Source: Desulfuromonas sp. (GTDB lineage Bacteria > Desulfobacterota > Desulfuromonadia > Desulfuromonadales > BM501). From it: a stretch of 64,000 bases of DNA. Under the pieces are notes generated by a model. That model was not told where the DNA came from, did no database searches, and saw only the letters and a program-made list of their open reading frames with translations. The stretch covers positions 203 to 64,202 of the forward strand of contig NZ_PKUB01000041.1 of the NCBI RefSeq assembly GCF_002868845.1, in the 5' to 3' direction. Made by a program: the position numbers and the translations under genes. This document shows, piece by piece, positions 34,969 to 43,867 of the stretch; position 1 is the first letter of the stretch; every line of letters starts with the position of its first letter.

Positions 34969-36753
34969 CTACTGAATCTCGTAGATCAGCACCGAGGAGC
35001 GGGGAGTCGCCTTCTTGAACAAGTCGCCGTGGGAAAAGGCCACAACCGTAACGAGCTCGTCCGCCCCGTCGTTGTCGGCGTCGGCGACCCGGAAATCGGC
35101 CAGATAACCGCCCACGCTGCCGGTCCGCCAGGTCTCCACCATGGCAAAGCCGTCCCACCTCATCGCCTTGAGGTGGCTCTGGCGGAACTCGCGGTAGGCG
35201 CTCCCCAGACGCGAACCCTCGTTGACCGGGACCAGCACCTCGCCGCCGTTCCGCTCCAGGCGCGCCTTCAGAAAGACGAAACGCGGTCCCGGCTCATAGG
35301 CTTCCTCGGTGCGCACCATGAACGATTCGGACCCGCCGAACTGGTCTTCGCTCTCCCACAGCTTGGCGCCGCCGGCATCGAGGACCTGCAGCCGGTCCCC
35401 GCCGGAAAGGTTGGCCAGCAGGGAATCACCCTTCGCCCCCTCGAAAGGAACAAAACAGTACAGGGCCAGATTCCCGGGCAGCTTCACTGCAGGGCCCCGC
35501 TTGAGCTGGCGGTCTTCCCGAACCACGCGGAAGAGGGAGCCGCTGAAATCGTCTTCCCCCGCTCCCATTCGCTGGGCAAGGAGCACCGGCCCTTCTTCGG
35601 GCAGATCCACCCGGCGGAACCACCAGGGGACCCGGGAGATGACCTCCTGCAGTCCGCCCTCGACCAATTCCACCACGAAGGAGGCCAGCTCCTCTCCCCG
35701 CCCCGCGGTGAGGTAGAGTTCCAACCTGCCGTCGCCGTCCAGGTCGGCCCCGTCCAGGGAAATGAGCTTGCGGGAGTCTTTGAGCGGCAGGGTGGACAGC
35801 GGATCGAAACCCTTCGCCGCAACCCGTCCGATCTCCAGCCGGTCCTTGAAACAGACGGCCACCTCCAGGCGGCCGTCACCGTCCAGGTCGCCGACCTCGA
35901 TGCCGACGGGCTGGCCCTTGAGCTCCGCACTGGACCAGACCCCCTCCAGGCCCGCCGCCTCCTTGCGGATAATCGCCCCCCGGCCTTCTGCCGGAGCCAG
36001 CGAGGCGCTCAGCGTTGAACCCGCGAGCTGGCCCGAAGTTGCAGCCGTTGCCGAAACTGCGGGCGCGGGCACGGCCGGCGGGGCCGGGGGCTGCGCGGGA
36101 GAGAGGGGGAGCGCCGGGAAGGCGGTCCCTGCGAAGCCGCCCAAAGCCTCGGGGGGATAGGATCTCAGGGTCTGGAAGGCACCGTCCTTCACCCCCAGCC
36201 CGTATTCATCGAGCAGAAAAACCAGGACCGCCCTTTGCCCTTCGAGAGGGCCTGCGGGACGGGGCCTGGCCGCCTGGGCATCGGCATAGGGCGTCCAGTC
36301 GAGATGGGGCAGTCTCTCCCTCAACGCCTGAAAGAGGGGTTCTCCCCCTCCGGTGTCATCCCAGAAGAGGGCCGGCAGGTTTTCCCACCGCCGGATGCGA
36401 TCACCGGGGCTCAGGGCCTCGCTGGCGCTCAGAATGGAGGCATAGGAGTATCCCTCCTTGACCCGCGTCACCTGGACGAACCCCTTGACCGCGTCGAGGG
36501 TGCCGAGAACTTTCCCCGTGGTCGGGTGGACAACCCTCTCCCCGGGTCCCACCACGCTGAACAGGTCGCCCACTCGGGTTCCCTGGGTGGCGTCCAGGTC
36601 GACCAGCCATTCAGTCCCCACCGTCATGACCAGAGAGCCGGGGACCGGCAGCAGGTCCTTGGCCACGTCGTCGGTCAATTCGGCCTGGCCCGGGAAAGGT
36701 CTCAGAAGAAGGGAGATCAGGACCAGAAATACGCAGAGCGAAAACCGTTGCAT
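34969..36753 (-). CDS. secreted FG-GAP/VCBS-type beta-propeller-like protein
   Basis: The 594-residue protein starts MQRFSLCVFLVLISLLLRPF with a signal peptide and GGAGATTGTTCTC before the ATG. The first third has a FlgT-like beta domain (ATQGTRVGDLFSVVGPGERV, LGTLDAVKGFVQVTRVKEGY). A Pro/Ala-rich linker near residues 215-250 leads to a propeller-like region. That region has three calcium-loop motifs of the FG-GAP type: DLDGDGRLEVAVCF, DLDGDGRLELYLTA and DADNDGADELVTVV. It is probably periplasmic or surface-exposed. Its precise role is unknown. Confidence 0.75.
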   Translation of the reverse strand: MQRFSLCVFLVLISLLLRPFPGQAELTDDVAKDLLPVPGSLVMTVGTEWLVDLDATQGTRVGDLFSVVGPGERVVHPTTGKVLGTLDAVKGFVQVTRVKEGYSYASILSASEALSPGDRIRRWENLPALFWDDTGGGEPLFQALRERLPHLDWTPYADAQAARPRPAGPLEGQRAVLVFLLDEYGLGVKDGAFQTLRSYPPEALGGFAGTAFPALPLSPAQPPAPPAVPAPAVSATAATSGQLAGSTLSASLAPAEGRGAIIRKEAAGLEGVWSSAELKGQPVGIEVGDLDGDGRLEVAVCFKDRLEIGRVAAKGFDPLSTLPLKDSRKLISLDGADLDGDGRLELYLTAGRGEELASFVVELVEGGLQEVISRVPWWFRRVDLPEEGPVLLAQRMGAGEDDFSGSLFRVVREDRQLKRGPAVKLPGNLALYCFVPFEGAKGDSLLANLSGGDRLQVLDAGGAKLWESEDQFGGSESFMVRTEEAYEPGPRFVFLKARLERNGGEVLVPVNEGSRLGSAYREFRQSHLKAMRWDGFAMVETWRTGSVGGYLADFRVADADNDGADELVTVVAFSHGDLFKKATPRSSVLIYEIQ

Positions 36754-36953
36754 GAGAACAATCTCCTGTTTTCCGAAAAGGACTCAAGGGGCGGGTGACA
36801 CCGCGAATCTTCCTGCCATGAGCGGGACGAGTATTGGAACTACGACTCAGAATGATGCAAAGGGAAAAGGCCCGGGCGACTTCTTTATCACCGTTTCCTT
36901 GCGCCCTTCAGTGCCACCTTCGCGGCTTTGCGTGAAAGCCCTTGTGGTGCTCG

Positions 36954-36983
36954 ATAAAAAAAGGCCGGGCACAAGGCCCGGCC
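36954..36983 (-). terminator. intrinsic terminator after the porin gene
   Basis: On the minus strand GGCCGGGCC and GGCCCGGCC-type arms pair around a short loop, followed by a T-run (AAAAAAA on the plus strand). It is placed 45 bases after the porin stop. Confidence 0.8.
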
Positions 36984-37029
36984 ACATGATAGGACAGACG
37001 GTCGCCATTGGCAACCGACGCAATATTAC

Positions 37030-38289
37030 TTAGAAGGGCACGTGGATCATGGCGATCGCAGCGTAGGCGTCGTCAGGATCGTTGCCAGCAGCGGTGCCTT
37101 TGTAGAAGTCGCCGAAACCGGCATAGGCAACGCGCAGGCTGAGGTCCACCTTCTCGGCGAACTTCTTGCCAACCTGGGCAGCGGCTTCGAAGCCCATGCC
37201 CTCGCCGTCCACAACGCCGACATTATCGTCGTTGGCGTCGTCGGTGACGGCGGAGAAGTAGCCGAGGCCGAACTTGGTGTACATGTCCATGGGCATGTTG
37301 AAGCTGCCGCTCAGGACCGCGCCCCAGGCGCCGAAGCCGGCGTTGACGGCGTCGGTGAAGACGTAGCGGTTCTTGCCGGCGTCGGTGACGTACTTGTCGA
37401 CGAGGAAGAAGACCAGGTTCTCATTGACGAACTCGTAGGCGCCGTAGTTGCCGGTCCAACCGTTGTTGTCGGCGGAGTCGTCGTCTTCGCTGAAGTAGAA
37501 GAGACGCAGGCCGAGCTGGCCGTTGTCGAGCTTCATGTTGCCCTTGACGGTGGCGGCGTAGCCGGTGCCGTCGGAACTCGCGGTCTCGTCGTCCTGGCTC
37601 AGGAAGACGCCGAAGCCGTTGATGGCCATGTTGCCGAAGCGCACGTCGCCGTTGAGGCCGGCGTACAGGGCGGTGTTGCCGTCGAGGTCATCGGAGTTGT
37701 CAACCAGGTAGTAGACGCCGCCGCCGAGGGTGAGGGCGTCGCTGAACTTGTTGGAGACGCCGAGGCCATAGAGATCAACGTCGTCGGTCTCGCTACGGTC
37801 GTTCTCGTTCCACTTGGACCAGATGAGGCGCACATCGGCGGTACCGAGCTTGCCGGTGCCGACCGCGCCGGCCATGTCGTCGAAGAAGACAACGCCGTCG
37901 AAGTCGTCCTTGATGCCCTGAACGCCGAGGCGCAGGTTGCAGCCGCTGTCGGGGAACTTGACGTTGAGGAAGGCGTTCTTGGTTTCGAGGTTGATACTGT
38001 CGGCGCCACGCTTGCCGTCGTTGCCGCCTTTGCCGTTCTCACCCCAATCTGTGTCGACTTCGCCGTAGTAGACGAAAGAGACGCGGTCGGTGAGGCTGTA
38101 GGTCATTTTCATGCGCAGGCGCTGGTTGACGAAAGTCTGATCGGTCGGCTCTTCGACGCCGGCCACCTTCGTCTGCTGGAGATAGCCCTGCGCCCGGTAG
38201 TAGCCGTTCAGCTTGAACTCGGCAAAGGCCGGGGTGGCGATGGCCAGGGCCAGAGCCACAACGAACAAGGTCTTTAAAATTCTGCTCAC
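37030..38289 (-). CDS. outer-membrane porin-like beta-barrel
   Basis: I chose GTG at 38289 because AGGAGG lies eight bases upstream; the ATG at 38343 lacks a site. The product of about 419 residues has a signal peptide (ILKTLFVVALALAIATPAFA). Many amphipathic strands follow, for example FKLNGYYRAQGYLQQT, MKMTYSLTDRVSFVYYGEVD and KVDLSLRVAYAGFGDFYKG. It ends in aromatic Phe (IHVPF), as outer-membrane barrels do. Acidic loops rich in Asp and Asn suggest cation selectivity or calcium binding. It follows a small lipoprotein gene in the same direction. Confidence 0.85.
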   Translation of the reverse strand: MSRILKTLFVVALALAIATPAFAEFKLNGYYRAQGYLQQTKVAGVEEPTDQTFVNQRLRMKMTYSLTDRVSFVYYGEVDTDWGENGKGGNDGKRGADSINLETKNAFLNVKFPDSGCNLRLGVQGIKDDFDGVVFFDDMAGAVGTGKLGTADVRLIWSKWNENDRSETDDVDLYGLGVSNKFSDALTLGGGVYYLVDNSDDLDGNTALYAGLNGDVRFGNMAINGFGVFLSQDDETASSDGTGYAATVKGNMKLDNGQLGLRLFYFSEDDDSADNNGWTGNYGAYEFVNENLVFFLVDKYVTDAGKNRYVFTDAVNAGFGAWGAVLSGSFNMPMDMYTKFGLGYFSAVTDDANDDNVGVVDGEGMGFEAAAQVGKKFAEKVDLSLRVAYAGFGDFYKGTAAGNDPDDAYAAIAMIHVPF

Positions 38290-38369
38290 TTTTGCCTCCT
38301 GAATGAATAATTTAACCCCTCGCGTATTTAAATACCTCCACAAGGGCTTGGGACAACCTGAACAATCAA

Positions 38370-38513
38370 TTAATCATGGTCAACGGGAACTTCGAACTCG
38401 TACCCGCAAGCGGGGCACTTGACGCGGGCGGCTTCGCCTTTCTTCATACCAGCGCAAGCGGAAAGGGAGAGGGCCAGCACGGACACCAACAGGACAGAAA
38501 TCAGTTTTTTCAT
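38370..38513 (-). CDS. small lipoprotein with a CPxCG motif
   Basis: AAGGAGGTGAAAGG directly precedes ATG 38513. Only 47 residues long: a signal ending in a lipobox (LALSLSACAGMKKGEA) and a mature part VKCPACGYEFEVPVDHD. The single CPxCG knuckle could bind metal when dimerised or could be redox-active. It lies 80 bases upstream of the porin gene with its own promoter candidate, so the two are probably co-transcribed. No function is known to me. Confidence 0.75.
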   Translation of the reverse strand: MKKLISVLLVSVLALSLSACAGMKKGEAARVKCPACGYEFEVPVDHD

Positions 38514-38603
38514 CCTTTCACCTCCTTTCATTCGTGAATGATTGAACTTTGGGTCATTTTGACCACAAAAACACACATCCAAACAGAACCCTATTTAAGC
38601 ATA

Positions 38604-38631
38604 ATTATACTTAATACAATATCAATGCCAA
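38604..38631 (-). promoter_or_regulatory. promoter of lipoprotein-porin unit
   Basis: On the minus strand TTGGCA (38631-38626) and a perfect TATAAT (38609-38604) lie 16 bases apart, about 90 bases before the lipoprotein start. The rest of 38640-38990 is AT-rich with no supported gene. Confidence 0.65.
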
Positions 38632-38997
38632 TATTCAGAAAACCCCAAAACAAACCCGGGCCTCGTAAGGAGCCGATTTGTCGGGACTTTTTTCGCCCCC
38701 AAAACCGTCGGCCGCCGAACCGAGGATCCGAGACCTGTAGAACCTTTGCCACAGTGTTGTTTTTACGCAACGGTTAAACATCACTTCGCCTAATAAATGC
38801 ATACCAAGGATAATAGAAGACCTTTTCGGGTTGTCAATATATTTAATGTTGCAGAAAACAAAAAACGCCCGGGGCGAGCTCCCTTCAAGCGCCGGATCGG
38901 CCGATCCTAGAGAACCTCATCTGCAAGCGGCAACCCTTTCTCGCGTTTTCCAACGAACAAGCGGGTCAAAACACCACAGGGCATCCGCTTCCTTCGG

Positions 38998-39501
38998 TTA
39001 TTCCGAGTCGCCAACGTCAGCCATCTTGTCAACCTCAAGAATCAACTGCTTGGCGCTCATGATACTGCCGTCGCGGCGAACCTTGAATTCCTGATCAATA
39101 AAAAGCACCCGCGGAATCAAGTAGACATTGTATGCTTTTCGTACAGACCCGTCATCGAGCAGAGTCACAAAATCGAGATTGACGGTGTTTTTTTCGCGAT
39201 ACTTCCGAACCATGGACTCGGAGTCCTGAAGGAACACCTCCAATACCGCCACGTTTTTCTCTTTGAGATAGGCCTCAGCGTCTTCAATGGCTTCCGACTG
39301 TTGCTTGCATGTCGGGCACCAGGTGGTGGCCAACTTGAGAAGAATGATCCTGCCCCGGTAATCGGAAAGGCGGACCGTCTCCCCCTCGAGCGTCGGCAGT
39401 TTGAAGTCGGGGGCCGGTTCTCCCTGTTCCATGGCGGGAGCGAGTGCGGGAAGCAAGAAGAGGAATGAAAAGACCAGGGCCAGTTGTTTCCATCTCAGCA
39501 T
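38998..39501 (-). CDS. periplasmic TlpA-like thioredoxin-fold protein
   Basis: GGGGAGG precedes ATG 39501. The 167-residue protein has a signal peptide (LVFSFLFLLPALAPAM), then the TlpA/peroxiredoxin-like opening GEPAPDFKLPTLEGETVRLS. The active site is LLKLATTWCPTCKQQSEAI near residue 60 (CPTC), and the cis-Pro loop is NVYLIPRVLFID. It probably reduces disulphides or acts in cytochrome maturation in the periplasm. It stands alone, about 220 bases from the epimerase. Confidence 0.85.
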   Translation of the reverse strand: MLRWKQLALVFSFLFLLPALAPAMEQGEPAPDFKLPTLEGETVRLSDYRGRIILLKLATTWCPTCKQQSEAIEDAEAYLKEKNVAVLEVFLQDSESMVRKYREKNTVNLDFVTLLDDGSVRKAYNVYLIPRVLFIDQEFKVRRDGSIMSAKQLILEVDKMADVGDSE

Positions 39502-39719
39502 TTGAGGACCTCCCCGAAAATGGATGAAACCTCCTGCCAGCCCAGTCTAACAACCCCCCGTCGGGAGTCAAGCACCAACCCGCACCCCCTGTTTTAAAAT
39601 TTTAGGGTCCAGTATATTTTTCTTTTCTGACCTGTCAAGACAATTTTCATGTTGTGCCGCCAAGGTCCTGTTTTTTAAATCTAAAACACGGAACTTTTTT
39701 CAACAAACATTGTTTTGTT

Positions 39720-40127
39720 TTATCTTTTTGGGGTTTGACATAGCTCGGTCAGAACGCCCCCGGTAGCCTTGGGGTGGAGAAAGGCGATGCGGGTGCCGTG
39801 GGCGCCGCTGCGCGGAACTTCGTCGATGAGGCGAATCCCCTTGGCCTTGAACTGAGCCAGGGTCGTCTCGACATCCTCCACCTCATAGGCGACGTGGTGG
39901 ATGCCCTCACCGTTCTTTTCCAGGAACCGGGCCACCGGGGAATCGGGGGCGGTCGGCTCGAGCAGCTCGATCCGGCTCTCGCCGACGGCCAGAAAGGCGA
40001 CCTTCACCTTCTGCTCGGCGACCTCCTCGGCCCCCTCGAAAACCATCCCCATCACGTCCCGGTAGAAGGGAACGGACGCATCGAGGCTCTTGACGGCCAT
40101 TCCGATGTGATTGATTTTTTTTGTCAC
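39720..40127 (-). CDS. mce: methylmalonyl-CoA epimerase
   Basis: I prefer the GTG at 40127 (GTG ACA AAA AAA ATC), which has AAGGAG nine bases upstream; the ATG at 40136 abuts that site. The 135-residue protein has the vicinal-oxygen-chelate fold. Key segments are KINHIGMAVKSLDASVPFYR near the N-terminus with metal His, EGIHHVAYEVEDVETTLAQ with the second His, and a Glu-containing end (GGVLTELCQ). It interconverts the R and S forms of methylmalonyl-CoA and serves the mutase encoded upstream. Confidence 0.92.
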   Translation of the reverse strand: MTKKINHIGMAVKSLDASVPFYRDVMGMVFEGAEEVAEQKVKVAFLAVGESRIELLEPTAPDSPVARFLEKNGEGIHHVAYEVEDVETTLAQFKAKGIRLIDEVPRSGAHGTRIAFLHPKATGGVLTELCQTPKR

Positions 40128-40145
40128 GGCAATCATCTCCTTGAA

Positions 40146-40228
40146 TGTAAAAGGCCACAGAGCCACAGAAAACACGGAGAGAGACCTCTAAAGGACTCTT
40201 CTCTTTGTCTCCGCGTCTCTGTGGCCAA
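40146..40228. repeat. inverted repeat built from 8-bp units between mutase and epimerase genes
   Basis: GGCCACAGAGCCACAG at 40152 onward and CTCCGCGTCTCTGTGGCC ending at 40228 are inverted copies made of CCACAGAG-type octamers. They enclose a short centre with AGAGAGACCTC and GGACTCTTCTCT, and can fold into one long hairpin. Confidence 0.75.
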
Positions 40229-40243
40229 TTGTTTCTACAGCCC

Positions 40244-41899
<1,656 letters not shown>

Positions 41900-41970
41900 G
41901 TCATAGCTCCTTTCAGTCACAAAACCAGAAGCCGTCCCTACGGCTCCGACTCCCCGGTTTTCGGCTTCTG

Positions 41971-42007
41971 CAAAAAGAAAAAGGACCGACCAGGGTCGGC
42001 CGATCCT
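41971..42007 (-). terminator. intrinsic terminator after the XRE-cupin regulator
   Basis: On the minus strand GGATCGGCCGACC pairs with GGTCGGTCC around CT, followed by TTTTTCTTTTT. It separates the regulator from the mutase gene, so the mutase probably has its own promoter or relies on read-through. Confidence 0.8.
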
Positions 42008-42092
42008 CCGGTCTTGTCTCTATAAGGGGGGCGATTGTTCCTCTGCCCTCCGATGCCCGATCAAGAAGGGCGGGGTCGCTCTTCGCCGGCAG

Positions 42093-42659
42093 TCAGCGAG
42101 TTACAACGGCAACCACCTGAACCTCCTGGCCATCGTAAGAGAGAAGGCGGTGCTTGAGCTCTGAATCGAAGTAGATCGCATCCCCCGCCTCGAGGATAAT
42201 GCGCTGGTCTTCGAGAATGACCTCCGCCTTGCCCTTGAGAATGAGCAGGAACTCCTCCCCTTCGTGATTGTAGAGGGTCTCCTCCTCGGCCCGCTCGGAG
42301 ACGGAAACCAGAAACGGCTCCATCTTCTTATTGCGCTTGCGGAAGGAGAGGGCCTCGTAGGTGTACCCGTGGCCGGTTCCTGCCTTGGAGATCACTCGAC
42401 TTGCGACCCGCCGCTCCCCGCTGCGCACAACCTCGAACTTGCGTTCCTCCTCCTCCTCCTCGAAAAACAGGCCCATCTTCACGTCGAAGAACTTGGCGAG
42501 CTTGGAGAGGGTCGCGATGGGGGGCGAGACGTTGTTGTTCTCGATTTGCGAAATCAGGGCGGGAGAGAAACCCGTCTCCCGAGCCACGTCCTGCAGGGTA
42601 AGCTTGCGCGCTTTGCGAAGTTTCTTGATCTTGGAGCCGATATTGAATTCCAGAGCCAT
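42093..42659 (-). CDS. XRE-family regulator with C-terminal cupin domain
   Basis: The 188-residue protein has an N-terminal helix-turn-helix (KIKKLRKARKLTLQDVARET, SPALISQIENNNVSPPIATL). A linker with a run of Glu follows, and then a cupin barrel (TLYNHEGEEFLLILKGKAEV, DAIYFDSELKHRLLSYDG) that likely senses a small ligand. It sits beside the mutase and divergent from nothing nearby. Its promoter carries the same operator-like inverted repeat as the carboxylase operon promoter, so it is a candidate repressor or activator of propionyl/methylmalonyl-CoA metabolism and of itself. Confidence 0.88.
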   Translation of the reverse strand: MALEFNIGSKIKKLRKARKLTLQDVARETGFSPALISQIENNNVSPPIATLSKLAKFFDVKMGLFFEEEEEERKFEVVRSGERRVASRVISKAGTGHGYTYEALSFRKRNKKMEPFLVSVSERAEEETLYNHEGEEFLLILKGKAEVILEDQRIILEAGDAIYFDSELKHRLLSYDGQEVQVVAVVTR

Positions 42660-42705
42660 ATTCGATCCCGTAAAAAGAAATAAAAAATGGTTTTATAGGA
42701 GCGCA

Positions 42706-42751
42706 GATATAACCGAAAACGCAGGAATTGTCAACAGGATTGTTTATTGAG
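42706..42751 (-). promoter_or_regulatory. promoter and operator of the XRE-cupin regulator
   Basis: On the minus strand TTGACA (42734-42729) and TATATC (42711-42706) are 17 bases apart. An imperfect inverted repeat GTCAACA-ggat-TGTTTAT (plus strand, 42730-42748) overlaps the -35 box. Confidence 0.7.
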
Positions 42752-42759
42752 GGTAAAAC

Positions 42760-43431
42760 CTATTTACTGTCATTAAAGCCACCCGCCCCCGCTGAGGCCC
42801 AGGTTTCAAATTCCCCAAAAACTCCCAAACTTATGTTTTAATTTTCGACTCGGGGCGCGTCCCGACCGAATCGAGACGAGCTCCAGGAATCATTCCCCCG
42901 CTTCCATCAACACCGGGAGCGCTCCCTCCCTGCGGAGGCAAAAAAAGACGGGACACCAAAACTGTGCTTTTGGGACCCCAATGCGCCCCTCCCCCCCAAG
43001 GAAACAGCTCTCACCCATGACCTGGGCAACCACGGGTCGGAAAACCGCCCGTTTCACCCGTTCAATCTAAACGGAGTTGAGGAATACGCGGTTTAGGATT
43101 GGCCTGACCACTTCTCCAGTCGTTTTTTTTTGGAACCCCGGCTGTCCACCCGACCCCATTCAGGGGGGAATTTTCAAAATCCTGGTCTATTTCAGAATTT
43201 CTATATCAATTCAAAGACTTGGGCCCCGAAGGTGGGGGCGTTATGGGGGGGGACAAATTTGGCTTTTTCAAACCACCGGTATGTCCAGCAAAACAAGAAA
43301 GTCTCGTAACATGCTGTTTTGGCGAAGCTTTTGGCGTTTTTTCCCTTGCACAATGTTTCTATGAGCGTATAATTTTCTACAACGTTACCCTTCTGGCCAT
43401 TTTTACCATAACAAGCGAAAGGAGCCTCGGC
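42760..43431. other. intergenic region without a supported gene
   Basis: About 670 bases of mixed composition containing several homopolymer runs (for example eight T and seven G). No open frame here shows protein-like sequence with a start signal. The last 15 bases hold the ribosome binding site of the next small gene. Confidence 0.5.
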
Positions 43432-43647
43432 ATGAAATGCCCCGTCTGCAAAAACACCGACCAGCACATCGAGATCGACGTCCACGCGAACGGCTTCGAT
43501 GAAGAGATCATCGAGTGCGATATCTGCGGAACGACCTGGTCGGTCAACCACGGCGTTTCGGAGGTCGTCAAGGATTCCCAGGAAAAATCGTTCCTCGAAG
43601 CAACCTCTGAATGCGTTGAAGGGGACGATTACTGCTGGGTCGCCTGA
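43432..43647 (+). CDS. small zinc-ribbon-type protein
   Basis: GAAAGGAGCCTCGGC precedes ATG 43432. The 71-residue protein has two Cys pairs, MKCPVCKNTD and IIECDICGTTWSV, arranged as a zinc ribbon. An acidic C-terminal half follows (LEATSECVEGDDYCWVA) with two more Cys. Function unknown; similar short Cys-rich proteins often act as metal-binding adaptors. A terminator lies about 150 bases downstream. Confidence 0.78.
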   Translation: MKCPVCKNTDQHIEIDVHANGFDEEIIECDICGTTWSVNHGVSEVVKDSQEKSFLEATSECVEGDDYCWVA

Positions 43648-43793
43648 TCCCCCCACTGGACAACCCCTCTAGTCCGGAGTGGGCCTCTATCGCCTGAATC
43701 CGGGCGGGACCCCCTTTTCCCGGCCTAGCGCCCACGGGAAGGGACCGTTTCCCGCTTTCAGCAAATCGACTCCAAACCCGCCCCCGAAACAAC

Positions 43794-43822
43794 AAGCCCC
43801 GCCTGGATCAGGCGGGGCTTGA
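43794..43822. terminator. terminator between convergent zinc-ribbon and carboxylase genes
   Basis: AAGCCCCGCCTG and CAGGCGGGGCTT form a perfect 12-bp stem around GAT. The A- and T-runs are short on both sides. Confidence 0.75.
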
Positions 43823-43867
43823 ATGTCTCTCCAGGTGATTCTTTGGGACCGTTAGCGCTATCGCGCT

